Positions 26,346 through 36,019 of a DNA stretch of 64,000 nucleotides are shown in pieces. The stretch comes from Oscillospiraceae bacterium (GTDB lineage Bacteria > Bacillota > Clostridia > Oscillospirales > Acutalibacteraceae): contig JAQXSW010000016.1 in assembly GCA_029219165.1 (NCBI GenBank), forward strand, positions 1 through 64,000. Direction: 5' to 3'. The position numbers and the translations under genes are program-made. Within the stretch, counting starts at the first letter, position 1, and each line of letters opens with the position of its first letter. The notes under the pieces are model-generated. The model was not told where the DNA came from. It made no database searches and saw only the letters and a list, made by a program, of their open reading frames with translations.

Positions 26346-28565
26346 ATGGCTACAATTGCTTCTGTTGCATTACAGAATGTCACCTATCATATTGACAAAT
26401 TGTACGACTATTCGGTTCCTTCTGTATTGCAGGAAGAAATAGCCGTAGGATGCCGTGTTATTGTTCCTTTCGGAAAGATTTCATCTGAACGAGAGGGTGT
26501 GGTCCTTGCGCTTCGGCAAGAGGAAGAAATAAATACCGCTCTAAAGGATATCTCAGCGGTGCTCACGAAAGCACCGCTTTTTACATCAAAGATGATTGGT
26601 CTTGCCGAATATATGAAGGACCACACCTTTTGTACAATGTATGACGCGCTAAAGACTATGCTTCCCGGTGGGAAGCATTTGTCTGACAAGTCAGTTAAGA
26701 TGTGCATGATTTCTGAGCACGCAGAGGATAGACTTCTTGAAGGTGTAAAGTTAACAAGGAAGCAGAGAGAAGTTTACGAAGAACTATCCCGCATTGGTAC
26801 TTGTTCTGTTTCAGAACTCTGTTATTTTACCGGAGTAACAGTTGGTGTAGTTAATGCATTGGCAAAAAAGAACTTAATTGAGTTTTATGACAAAGAAGTT
26901 TTTAGAACTCCTTATGAAAAGCCAAGAACATTTGATGAAAGTGAAATAATTCTTACAGATGAACAGCAAAAGGCTTATTGCAACCTAATAAGTCAATATC
27001 AAAATGGCGGCGGGGTTTCACTCTTATATGGAGTAACCGGCAGTGGCAAAACCAGCGTGTATCTTCGTTTAATAGATGAGGTTTCAAAAAGTGGCAGAGG
27101 AGTCATTGTAATGGTTCCGGAAATTGCTTTGACACCACAGACTTTAAGGCTTTTTAAAGAAAGATATGGTACAAGTGTAGCAGTGTTCCACAGTGCCCTT
27201 TCAAATGGCGAACGTTATGATGAATGGAAAAGAGTAAAACAGGGATTTGCAAAAATAGTTGTAGGAACCCGTTCCGCTGTGTTTGCTCCATTTGAAAACC
27301 TTGGACTTATCATAATGGATGAGGAACAGGAACACACATACAAATCTGAACAGAGCCCAAGATATCATGCAAGGAATATAGCAAAGTACAGATGTGCTGA
27401 GGACAATGCACTATTGGTTTTGGCATCTGCAACCCCTTCATTTGAAAGTTATACTGCAGCCATAAACGGGAAGTACACGTTGAACGTGCTTTCAAGCCGT
27501 TTTGGCAATGCAATTCTTCCAAGTGTTGAAGTTATTGACATGGGAAAAGAAAGACATGATGGCAATAAGTCGGAAATTTCTAGAAGACTTCTTTCAGAAC
27601 TTATGAAAAATCAGGATGAAGGTCATCAGTCTATAATTCTTCTAAACAGACGTGGATATAACACATTTGTTGCATGTAACAGTTGTGGCAGTGTTGAAAC
27701 CTGTCCAAACTGTAGTATCAGTCTTACATACCACCGGGCAAATGACAGACTTATGTGCCACTACTGTGGTTATTCAGTTCCATTCACAACAAAGTGCTCT
27801 TCTTGCGGAGAGCATGATGTAAGATATTCAGGGGCTGGAACGCAGCGTTTTGAAGAGGAAATTTCAAAACTTTTACCATCAGCAAGAATTTTACGAATGG
27901 ATGCCGACACAACAATGCAGAAGTATTCATATGAGGAAAAGTTAAATGCATTTCGTCAGGGTGAATATGATATAATGATAGGCACTCAAATGGTTGCAAA
28001 AGGTCTTGATTTTGAAAATGTAACATTAGTAGGCGTTCTGTCGGCGGATTCAAGCCTTTATAACGATGATTATAAAAGTATGGAAACAACCTTTGACCTT
28101 TTAACTCAGGTTGTTGGACGTGCAGGCAGGGGAAAATATAAAGGTCGTGCAATAATCCAAACAGTGTCTCCGGAAAATGAAGTAATTAAACTTGCGTCAC
28201 AACAGGACTATGAAAATTTCTACAACATGGAAATTAATTTAAGACGTGCAATGGTATATCCACCATATTGTAATCTTTGTACTTTAAATTTCCAAAGTCA
28301 AAAAGAGGAAAAAGTTGCCGCATCAGCTGTTTGGTTTATGGAACAGTTAAAAGAGACGGCAGCAAAAAATTATCCGGATGTAAAAATAATTGTACTTGGT
28401 CCAATGCCTGAAAGAGTGTATAAGGTAAGCAACAAGTACAGATACAGAATAATTATCAAGTGTAAAAATAATAAACGGTTCAGAGAAATGTTGTCAGAGC
28501 TTATTATTAAGTTCGGACAGTACGGAAAAAATTCCGGAGTTTCTATAGTACCGGATTTTGAATAA
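26346..28565 (+). CDS. priA: Primosomal protein N' (PriA helicase)
   Basis: Restarts stalled replication forks. 739 residues: an N-terminal DNA-binding domain (QNVTYHIDKLYDYSVP), superfamily 2 helicase core with Walker A GVTGSGKTSVY, motif II reading DEEQ (DEEH is usual), ASATPSFES, then paired zinc-binding cysteines (CNSCG, CPNCS, CHYCG, CSSCG) and IGTQMVAKGLDFENVTLVG. First gene of a long conserved string. Confidence 0.96.
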   Translation: MATIASVALQNVTYHIDKLYDYSVPSVLQEEIAVGCRVIVPFGKISSEREGVVLALRQEEEINTALKDISAVLTKAPLFTSKMIGLAEYMKDHTFCTMYDALKTMLPGGKHLSDKSVKMCMISEHAEDRLLEGVKLTRKQREVYEELSRIGTCSVSELCYFTGVTVGVVNALAKKNLIEFYDKEVFRTPYEKPRTFDESEIILTDEQQKAYCNLISQYQNGGGVSLLYGVTGSGKTSVYLRLIDEVSKSGRGVIVMVPEIALTPQTLRLFKERYGTSVAVFHSALSNGERYDEWKRVKQGFAKIVVGTRSAVFAPFENLGLIIMDEEQEHTYKSEQSPRYHARNIAKYRCAEDNALLVLASATPSFESYTAAINGKYTLNVLSSRFGNAILPSVEVIDMGKERHDGNKSEISRRLLSELMKNQDEGHQSIILLNRRGYNTFVACNSCGSVETCPNCSISLTYHRANDRLMCHYCGYSVPFTTKCSSCGEHDVRYSGAGTQRFEEEISKLLPSARILRMDADTTMQKYSYEEKLNAFRQGEYDIMIGTQMVAKGLDFENVTLVGVLSADSSLYNDDYKSMETTFDLLTQVVGRAGRGKYKGRAIIQTVSPENEVIKLASQQDYENFYNMEINLRRAMVYPPYCNLCTLNFQSQKEEKVAASAVWFMEQLKETAAKNYPDVKIIVLGPMPERVYKVSNKYRYRIIIKCKNNKRFREMLSELIIKFGQYGKNSGVSIVPDFE

Positions 28566-28577
28566 GGGGAAAGTAAA

Positions 28578-29048
28578 ATGGCACTTCGTAGAGTGGTAAC
28601 TAAGGAAGACCCAATCCTTAGAAAAAAGAGTAGAATAGTTGAAAAGTTTGATGAAAGACTTTGGAACCTTCTTGACGATATGGCAGAAACTATGGTTCAC
28701 GCTGAAGGTGTAGGACTTGCGGCTCCGCAGGTGGGAATTCTTAAAAGAGTTGTTGTTATGAACGTTGGAGACGGCCTCATAGAACTTGTAAATCCTGAAA
28801 TAATATATGAAGAGGGTGAACAGTTTGAGGACGAGGGCTGTCTTTCTCTTCCGGGCGAATATTATCAGACAAAGCGACCTGCTGTTGTTAAGGTAAAAGC
28901 CCAAGACAGAAACGGAAAGTGGTGTGTTTATAAAGGCGAAGATCTAAAAGCACGCTGTTTCTGTCACGAAATTGATCACTTAGACGGAACACTTTTTGTT
29001 GATCGCCTAAGTAGTGAAGGTAAACTTCAAATGACTGAATTGAAATGA
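28578..29048 (+). CDS. def: Peptide deformylase
   Basis: Removes the formyl group from new proteins. 156 residues with the three family motifs: GVGLAAPQVG (45-53), EGCLSLPG with metal-ligand Cys88, and HEIDH (130-134) with two His ligands and the catalytic Glu. Paired with fmt. Confidence 0.97.
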   Translation: MALRRVVTKEDPILRKKSRIVEKFDERLWNLLDDMAETMVHAEGVGLAAPQVGILKRVVVMNVGDGLIELVNPEIIYEEGEQFEDEGCLSLPGEYYQTKRPAVVKVKAQDRNGKWCVYKGEDLKARCFCHEIDHLDGTLFVDRLSSEGKLQMTELK

Positions 29049-29058
29049 GGAAATACCC

Positions 29059-29982
29059 TTGAAGATTGTTTTTATGGGAACACCTGACTTTGCTGTTCCA
29101 AGCCTTTTAAGACTTATTGAAGACGGACACGAAGTACTCGGTGTATTTACACAACCTGATAAGCCAAAGGGAAGAGGTTATATACTTACACCTCCTCCGG
29201 TTAAGGAATGCGCATTACAGCATGGGATTCCGGTATTTCAACCGGAATCTGTTAAGAATGGGGAAGCTATGCCCATTTTGAGCGATCTAAACCCTGAAAT
29301 AATTGTTGTTGCTGCATTTGGAATGCTTTTAAAATCAGATATATTGAACTTTCCAAAGTATGGTTGTATAAATGTGCATGGATCGCTCCTTCCAAAATAT
29401 AGGGGAGCTGCTCCAATTCAACGTGCAGTTATAGACGGTGAGGAATATTCAGGTGTAACTATTATGCAAATGGGAGTTGGACTTGATACCGGTGATATGC
29501 TTCTAAAAAAAGAAGTTAAAATTGGCGAAAATGAAACTGCCGGTGAACTCTTTGACAGACTTGCAGAAATAGGTGCAGAAGCGTTGTCTGAGGCACTCCG
29601 ATTAATTGAAAAAGGAGAATTAAAACCTGTTCCACAGGACGAATCATTGTCAACTTATGCGAAAATGCTGTCAAAGGCTGAATGTCCAATTAATTGGAAT
29701 GATTCTGCACAAACTATACACAATAAAATACGTGGACTTTCTCCATGGCCTGTTGCAACAACCAATTATGGTGAGGATGTTATAAAAGTGCATGGCTCGC
29801 TCATGACTGATAAGAAAACGGGTGCAACTCCCGGTTCAATTTTGGTTGAGAAGAATAACCTTTATGTTGCTTGTGGAGACGGAAAACTTCTTGAGATTAC
29901 CGTGCTTCAAGCTCCGGGCTCAAAGAGAATGAACACGGCTGATTTTCTTCGCGGGCACAAAATGGAAGGAGTGTTTGACTGA
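29059..29982 (+). CDS. fmt: Methionyl-tRNA formyltransferase
   Basis: Formylates initiator Met-tRNA. 307 residues: KIVFMGTPDFAVPSLLRL, QPDKPKGRG, the folate-site NVHGSLLPKYRGAAPIQRA, and the C-terminal domain with LSPWPVA. Starts at TTG 29059 behind ATGAGGAAA; shares its last base with the next ATG. Confidence 0.96.
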   Translation: MKIVFMGTPDFAVPSLLRLIEDGHEVLGVFTQPDKPKGRGYILTPPPVKECALQHGIPVFQPESVKNGEAMPILSDLNPEIIVVAAFGMLLKSDILNFPKYGCINVHGSLLPKYRGAAPIQRAVIDGEEYSGVTIMQMGVGLDTGDMLLKKEVKIGENETAGELFDRLAEIGAEALSEALRLIEKGELKPVPQDESLSTYAKMLSKAECPINWNDSAQTIHNKIRGLSPWPVATTNYGEDVIKVHGSLMTDKKTGATPGSILVEKNNLYVACGDGKLLEITVLQAPGSKRMNTADFLRGHKMEGVFD

Positions 29983-30695
29983 TGGGTGGATATGGATATT
30001 ACGGATTCTTTTATGATCCGACATTTATACTTGTAGTTATTGGTTTTGTTCTTTCACTTATTGCACAGCTCAGAGTAAAATCAACCTATGGAAGATATGC
30101 AAAAGTAATGAGTTCCCGCGGACTTACTGCTGAACGTGCAGCACAAAAGGTGCTGGACTATTATGGAATTAAAGATGTTCAAATTGTCCCAACAAGGGGG
30201 AATTTGACTGATAACTATAATCCAAAGACAAATGTTATCAGTCTTTCAGAATCTGTTTATGGCAAAAGTTCAATTGCAGCTATTGGTGTTGCTTGCCATG
30301 AGGCAGGACATGCGGCTCAGCATGCTGAAGGCTATGTACCGATTAAACTTAGGAATGCAATTATTCCGGCTTGTAATATAGGTTCTACTATTGGTATACC
30401 TATTGCCATTCTTGGCGCTTTTCTTAATACCATGCCACTTGTTTATTTTGGACTTTTACTTTATGGCCTTATTGCTGTATTTCAATTTGTAACACTTCCT
30501 GTTGAATTCAATGCAAGTAGAAGAGCAATAAAAGTAATTGGTGAAACAGACATTCTAAGTGAAAATGAAAGACGTGGTGCGGTAAAGGTTTTAAAGGCTG
30601 CTGCAATGACTTATGTTGCTGCACTTGCAACCGCAATTCTTAATCTCCTTAGACTTTTCATTATATTTGGTGTTGGAAGAAGAGACGACGACTAA
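29982..30695 (+). CDS. YugP-type zinc metallopeptidase, membrane bound
   Basis: 237 residues, Gly/Tyr-rich start, an N-terminal membrane helix (about 13-31), zinc motif HEAGH (106-110), two helices about 128-165, and a C-terminal helix. Matches the YugP (DUF3307-unrelated, neutral zinc metallopeptidase) family, often placed between fmt and rsmB in clostridia. Substrate unknown. Confidence 0.87.
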   Translation: MGGYGYYGFFYDPTFILVVIGFVLSLIAQLRVKSTYGRYAKVMSSRGLTAERAAQKVLDYYGIKDVQIVPTRGNLTDNYNPKTNVISLSESVYGKSSIAAIGVACHEAGHAAQHAEGYVPIKLRNAIIPACNIGSTIGIPIAILGAFLNTMPLVYFGLLLYGLIAVFQFVTLPVEFNASRRAIKVIGETDILSENERRGAVKVLKAAAMTYVAALATAILNLLRLFIIFGVGRRDDD

Positions 30696-30708
30696 ATGGG
30701 GTGCTAAT

Positions 30709-32028
30709 ATGAATGCCAGACAAGAGGCACTTTCAGTTCTCCTGAAAATTGAAAAAAACAAATCATATTCAAATATTGCAATTGCCGGTGTCCTTAAAGA
30801 TGAAAGTCTTGAGGGCGCCGACAAGGCGTTTTTTACAGCTTTAGTTTATGGAACTGTTGAAAGGCTCTTGACTCTTGACTATAACCTTTCATTGTATTTG
30901 AAACAGCCACTTAAGAAGCTTAAACCGGAGGTTTTATGTATTCTTCGTATGGGGGCATATCAAATACTGTTTATGGACAAGGTTCCAAATAGTGCGGCCA
31001 TAAACGAGAGCGTAAATTTAGTCAAGAAAAAGGCTTCATTTGCATCAGGCCTTGTAAATGCTGTACTGCGTAAGGTGTCGGATGGTGGCCTTTTGCTGCC
31101 AAAGGAGCCAAAAGAATTTAGGAGCAATTTAGAAACTCTTAAGTTTCTTGAAATAAAATATTCATGTCCGACTGATTTAATTAAATTGTTCATTGAGTCC
31201 TATGGAATGGAAAATGCAATTGGTATTCTTGAACATTCAGTTGGAACACAGCCAATAACAATTAGGGTTAACACAACTAAGACTACAACTGAAGAGTTAA
31301 TTCATATTCTAAAAGAAGAAGGTGTAGAGGCTGTACCACATAAGGCTTTTAAAGAGGGTGTTTATGAAGAACTGGAAGACGCCCTTTGTCTTTTAAAACC
31401 GGGTAGAATAGAAACATTTAAAAGCTTTAAGGACGGACTTTTTCACGTTCAGGATGCATCTTCACAACTTTGTTGTAAGAAACTCGGCGTTAAACCAAAA
31501 GATATTGTCATGGATGTATGCGCGGCTCCCGGAGGAAAGAGTTTTACTCTTTCTGAACTTATGAAAGATGAGGGAACGCTATATTCATTTGACTTATATC
31601 CACAGCGCGTTTCTCTCATAAGTTCCGGCGCAAAACGACTTTGTCTGTCCTGTATTAAAACAGACACCAAAGACGCAGGCGTCTTTTATGAGGATTTGCC
31701 ACAGTTTGATAAAGTCCTTTGCGACGTTCCGTGCGCCGGTCTTGGCATTATTGGAAGGAAGCCGGAAATACGTTATAAGGACCTCTCTGACATTGACAAT
31801 TTACCTGATTTGCAGTATCATATATTGACTATTTCTTCAAGGTATTTAAAGCCTTTAGGACGACTTGTTTATTCAACTTGTTCGCTTAATCCTAGGGAAA
31901 ATACTGAAGTGGTTGAAAAATTCATTCGTGCGCATAAAAATTTCAAGCTCATAAGTGCTGAAACTGTTATGCCACACATCTATAATTCAGATGGATTTTT
32001 TGTAGCTGTACTTGAAAGAATGGAGTGA
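30709..32028 (+). CDS. rsmB: 16S rRNA m5C967 methyltransferase
   Basis: 439 residues. N-terminal NusB-like domain (NARQEALSVLLKIEKNKSYSN), then a Rossmann methyltransferase with VCAAPGGKSFTLSELM, CDVPCAGLG and the second catalytic Cys in YSTCSLNPREN. ATG 30709 follows GGGGTG at 30698-30703; an open frame back to 30613 lies in the previous gene. Confidence 0.94.
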   Translation: MNARQEALSVLLKIEKNKSYSNIAIAGVLKDESLEGADKAFFTALVYGTVERLLTLDYNLSLYLKQPLKKLKPEVLCILRMGAYQILFMDKVPNSAAINESVNLVKKKASFASGLVNAVLRKVSDGGLLLPKEPKEFRSNLETLKFLEIKYSCPTDLIKLFIESYGMENAIGILEHSVGTQPITIRVNTTKTTTEELIHILKEEGVEAVPHKAFKEGVYEELEDALCLLKPGRIETFKSFKDGLFHVQDASSQLCCKKLGVKPKDIVMDVCAAPGGKSFTLSELMKDEGTLYSFDLYPQRVSLISSGAKRLCLSCIKTDTKDAGVFYEDLPQFDKVLCDVPCAGLGIIGRKPEIRYKDLSDIDNLPDLQYHILTISSRYLKPLGRLVYSTCSLNPRENTEVVEKFIRAHKNFKLISAETVMPHIYNSDGFFVAVLERME

Positions 32029-32032
32029 AATC

Positions 32033-33076
32033 TTGCAAACTTTAGATATTAAGTCAATGACGTTGTCAGAACTTAATGATGTAATAAAGACGCTTGGTCT
32101 TCCAAAATTTCGTGCCGGACAAATTTATTCTTGGCTTCATAAACAGTTTGCTACAGATTTTTCTGAAATGACTAACCTTTCAAAGGATCTACGAACAAAA
32201 CTTTCAGAGAAATTCGAAATTAAAAACTGTGTAATCGAAAGAAAACTTGTTTCCGGTCTTGATGGTACAATTAAATATCTCTTCAAACTAAACGATGGAG
32301 AGTATGTTGAATCAGTCTTAATGAAGTACAAATACGGATACACAGTTTGCATCTCATCCCAAGTAGGGTGTAACATGAAATGTTCATTTTGTGCTTCCAC
32401 AATAGATGGTTGCGTTAGAAATCTCCTTCCATCTGAAATGCTTTCACAAATATATGCCATTTCTAAGGATAATGACATAAGAGTATCTCATATAGTACTT
32501 ATGGGAATGGGTGAACCTCTTGACAACTATGACAACGTAATGAGGTTTATGGAACTCATCACAAATGAGGATGGTCAAAATATAAGTGCAAGGCATATTT
32601 CAATATCAACTTGTGGAATAGTTCCTAAAATAAAGGAACTTATAGAACTTCACCCACAGTTTACTCTTTCAGTTTCACTGCATGCTCCAAACAATGAAAT
32701 AAGAAGCAAAATAATGCCGGTTAATAAGGTATATAATGTTGAAGAACTTTTGGCAGTTTGTCGTGAGTATACTGAAAAAACCTCTAGAAGAATTTCATTT
32801 GAGTATGCCATGATGAGCGGTATAAATGACACAGATGAATGTGCTAGAGAACTTGCATCAAAACTAAAAGGAATGCTTTGTCATGTAAATCTTATTCCCG
32901 CTAACGAAGTTAGGGAGAATGATTATAAACGAAGCTCAAGCGAAGTTGTTGAGGCTTTTGCAAAGAAGCTTGAATCGCACGGGTTGACCGTTACAGTTAG
33001 AAGGAGCCTTGGCGGAGATATAAATGCTTCATGTGGTCAACTCAGACGAAATAGAGGAAAGGAGGAGCGGTTATGA
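32033..33076 (+). CDS. rlmN: Dual-specificity RNA methyltransferase RlmN (radical SAM)
   Basis: Methylates C2 of adenosine in 23S rRNA and some tRNAs. 347 residues from TTG 32033, five bases after GGAGTG; TTG 32012 is an upstream option. Radical-SAM cluster CNMKCSFC in SSQVGCNMKCSFCAST, GMGEPLDNYDNV, and SLHAPNNEIRSKIMPVN are seen. Ends in an ATGA overlap with prpC. Confidence 0.95.
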   Translation: MQTLDIKSMTLSELNDVIKTLGLPKFRAGQIYSWLHKQFATDFSEMTNLSKDLRTKLSEKFEIKNCVIERKLVSGLDGTIKYLFKLNDGEYVESVLMKYKYGYTVCISSQVGCNMKCSFCASTIDGCVRNLLPSEMLSQIYAISKDNDIRVSHIVLMGMGEPLDNYDNVMRFMELITNEDGQNISARHISISTCGIVPKIKELIELHPQFTLSVSLHAPNNEIRSKIMPVNKVYNVEELLAVCREYTEKTSRRISFEYAMMSGINDTDECARELASKLKGMLCHVNLIPANEVRENDYKRSSSEVVEAFAKKLESHGLTVTVRRSLGGDINASCGQLRRNRGKEERL

Positions 33077-33801
33077 AAATATCAGCAAAGACAGATGTAG
33101 GACGAGTTAGAAGTTCTAACCAGGACTCGTATGCGGCAGGTGAATTCCAAAACGGAGTTGTTTGGGCAGTTGTTTGTGATGGAATGGGCGGAAATGCCGG
33201 TGGTAACATTGCCAGTTCAACTGCAGTAAAGTCGATTTCTGAAAGAATTACATCAGGATACAGAGATAAAATGACCTCTTCTTCAATCAAGAATCTTCTT
33301 ATTACAGCGGTGACAAATGCAAACTTTGAAGTTTATGATGCCGCCCAATCCAATCCTGATCTTTCAGGTATGGGTACAACGGTTGTTGCAGCCATAGTAA
33401 CTGAGGATTCTTTTTATGTTGCTCACGCTGGAGACAGTAGAGCATACATTATTTCAAAGGATGAAATAAGACAAATTACAAAGGACCATTCAGTGGTTCA
33501 GGATATGGTTGAAAAAGGAGAAATAACTCCTATGGAAGCCATAAAGCATCCACGTAAGAATCTAATTACAAGAGCTCTTGGTGTTGACGAAATAATTAAG
33601 GTCGACTTCAATGTTGTTGATGCAACGGAAAGTGACATTCTACTTATTTGTACGGATGGACTTACAAATTTTGTTGACACATCGGATATTTACAGAGTTG
33701 TTTCAGATTGTAATATTGACGATGTTGCAGAAACACTTGTAAATATGGCTAATGATAACGGTGGCGGAGACAACATAACCGCACTTGCCGTTGCATACTA
33801 A
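33073..33801 (+). CDS. prpC: PP2C-type protein phosphatase (Stp/PrpC)
   Basis: Mn/Mg-dependent Ser/Thr phosphatase counteracting the adjacent kinase. 242 residues: TDVGRVRSSNQDSY, VCDGMGGNAGG, AHAGDSRAY, DHSVVQDMVEKGEI, LLICTDGLTNFV and GGGDNITAL carry the metal-binding aspartates. Translationally coupled to rlmN. Confidence 0.96.
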   Translation: MKISAKTDVGRVRSSNQDSYAAGEFQNGVVWAVVCDGMGGNAGGNIASSTAVKSISERITSGYRDKMTSSSIKNLLITAVTNANFEVYDAAQSNPDLSGMGTTVVAAIVTEDSFYVAHAGDSRAYIISKDEIRQITKDHSVVQDMVEKGEITPMEAIKHPRKNLITRALGVDEIIKVDFNVVDATESDILLICTDGLTNFVDTSDIYRVVSDCNIDDVAETLVNMANDNGGGDNITALAVAY

Positions 33802-33821
33802 TTTTAGGAGGAGTGTGTAAA

Positions 33822-36005
33822 ATGGATAGCTATGTTGGAAAACGATTGGACGGTCGTTATGAAATAAGAGAAATAATTGGCGTTGGCGGTATGGCAGTAG
33901 TATATAAAGCTTACGACAATATAGATGATAGAATAGTTGCAATTAAAATCCTCAAAGAAGAATTTTTAGCTAATGAAGAATTCCGCCGCAGATTTAAAAA
34001 TGAATCTAAGGCAATTGCTGTATTGTCCCACCCTAATATTGTAAAAGTATATGATGTTTCTTTTGGGGACAGACTTCAGTACATTGTTATGGAATATATT
34101 GAGGGTATTACTCTTAAAGAATATATTGAACAACAGAAGGTTATAAACTGGAAAGAGGCTGTTCACTTTGCAACTCAAATTCTTCGTGCCCTTCAACATG
34201 CTCATGATAAGGGTATAGTTCACAGAGATGTTAAACCACAAAATATCATTCTCCTCCAAAACGGAAATATTAAAGTTACAGACTTTGGTATTGCTCGTTT
34301 CTCCCGTGGAGAAACAAGGACAATGACAGAAAGTGCTATTGGTTCTGTTCATTATATTAGTCCTGAACAAGCTCGTGGAGAAATAACAGACGACAAGGCA
34401 GATATTTATTCTGTTGGTGTTGTTCTTTATGAAATGATTACAGGTAAACTTCCTTTTGAATCTGACAGTGCTGTTTCAGTTGCAATTATGCAACTTCAAA
34501 ATGAGGCTATTCATCCTCGTGACATTAATCCTGAAATTCCAATTGGACTTGAACAGATTACTCTTCGTGCAATGCAAAAGAGCACAAAGGACAGATATCA
34601 ATCTGCAGCAGAAATGCTTCTTGACCTTGACGAATTTAGAAGAAATCCTGCAATCAAATTTGATTATAGTTACTTTGTAGACAAAGAACCTACAAAGTTC
34701 TTAAGTCAGCAGGCAATTAATCCGGGCGCCGTTTCAAAGCCTGTAACTCGCATAACAAATGAAGTTGACGACTATGATTATGAAGAGGACGACGAAGAGA
34801 CAAACAAGACTTTACCTATTCTCGTTGGTGTAATGTCAGCACTTCTTGCAGTTATTATAATTGTTGTTCTTTTCCTTGCTCTTTTCACGGATCTTTTTAA
34901 GAGCAATAAAATTGAAGTTCCTGAACTTCTTGGACTCAATTATGCAGAAGAAGTTCAAGGTAACTCAAAGTATTCAGACTGGAGTTTTGAGGTTGACTAT
35001 GTTACTTCTACAACATATCAGCCTGGACAGATTTCAAAGCAGTCACCTTATGGCGGAGCAAAGGCAAAGAAGGGCAGCACAATTAAACTTGAGGTTGTAT
35101 CTTCCGGTTCTTTGGTTGAAATTCCTGATATTAAAGGATATGAACTTGGTACAGCAAAAACTGCTCTTCAGTCAGCAGGTTTCTCTAATATTTCTGTTCA
35201 AACTATTTATGACAAAAATGCAGATCCAAACACTGTTGTAAAAACTGATCCATCAATTGGAAATAGAGCAGATACATCTTCAACAATTGTTGTATATGTT
35301 GCAACAGATAAGAATGAAAATGAGGTAGATGTACCTGATGTTAAGGGTATGAACTACTATGAAAACCCTGAAGATGTTGAGGCATTTTTCACAACAAGTG
35401 AACTTGAACTTGGCAAGGTTACAGAAGAAGATTCTGATAAGAAGCGCGGATACATCCTTGACCAAAGTATAGACGGTGGGGAAAAGGCTGCTAAAGGAAC
35501 AAAGATTAATATTACTGTAAGTTCCGGTAAAGCTAAGTCAAGCACAGCTACTGTAAGTCTTACACTTCCAAATACAAGTTCAACTCAGACTCTTAAAATC
35601 TTTGTTGCAAATGAACTTTATGACTCAAAGACAGTTCTTTGTAATGGTGCAAATTATGAGTGTCAAATAAATGGTGAAGGCTCAGGAAAATCAATTCAAA
35701 TTACAATTGGTCAATACACTGTATACACAGCAACTGCTGACTTCACAACATCTCCGGCAACACTCACAGACGCAAAGACTTATGCAGTGCCTTCTGAAAA
35801 GGAAATTCCGGATGTAAGAGGAAAGACTGTAGATGAAGCAAAATCTATTCTTTCTCAAGCAGGATTTACCAATGTTACCACAAGGGAAGAAATAACAGCG
35901 GATGATGATTTAATTGGTAAGGTTACAGGTGCAAGTCCTTCTATTGGAACTAAAGCAAAGACAACCGACACAATTACTCTTAAAGTAGGTAAATCAATCT
36001 TTTAA
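33822..36005 (+). CDS. prkC: PASTA-domain Ser/Thr protein kinase PrkC
   Basis: Membrane kinase sensing peptidoglycan fragments or lipid II; in spore formers it also triggers germination. 727 residues: kinase about 1-270 (GVGGMAVVYKA, VAIKILK, HRDVKPQN, DFGIAR, SPEQARGE), TM about 333-357, three PASTA repeats, an Ser/Thr-rich Ig-like insert about 569-660, and a fourth PASTA at the end. ATG 33822 sits 8 bases after GGAGGAG. Confidence 0.95.
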   Translation: MDSYVGKRLDGRYEIREIIGVGGMAVVYKAYDNIDDRIVAIKILKEEFLANEEFRRRFKNESKAIAVLSHPNIVKVYDVSFGDRLQYIVMEYIEGITLKEYIEQQKVINWKEAVHFATQILRALQHAHDKGIVHRDVKPQNIILLQNGNIKVTDFGIARFSRGETRTMTESAIGSVHYISPEQARGEITDDKADIYSVGVVLYEMITGKLPFESDSAVSVAIMQLQNEAIHPRDINPEIPIGLEQITLRAMQKSTKDRYQSAAEMLLDLDEFRRNPAIKFDYSYFVDKEPTKFLSQQAINPGAVSKPVTRITNEVDDYDYEEDDEETNKTLPILVGVMSALLAVIIIVVLFLALFTDLFKSNKIEVPELLGLNYAEEVQGNSKYSDWSFEVDYVTSTTYQPGQISKQSPYGGAKAKKGSTIKLEVVSSGSLVEIPDIKGYELGTAKTALQSAGFSNISVQTIYDKNADPNTVVKTDPSIGNRADTSSTIVVYVATDKNENEVDVPDVKGMNYYENPEDVEAFFTTSELELGKVTEEDSDKKRGYILDQSIDGGEKAAKGTKINITVSSGKAKSSTATVSLTLPNTSSTQTLKIFVANELYDSKTVLCNGANYECQINGEGSGKSIQITIGQYTVYTATADFTTSPATLTDAKTYAVPSEKEIPDVRGKTVDEAKSILSQAGFTNVTTREEITADDDLIGKVTGASPSIGTKAKTTDTITLKVGKSIF

Positions 36006-36019
36006 GTCGGAGTGAGTTG

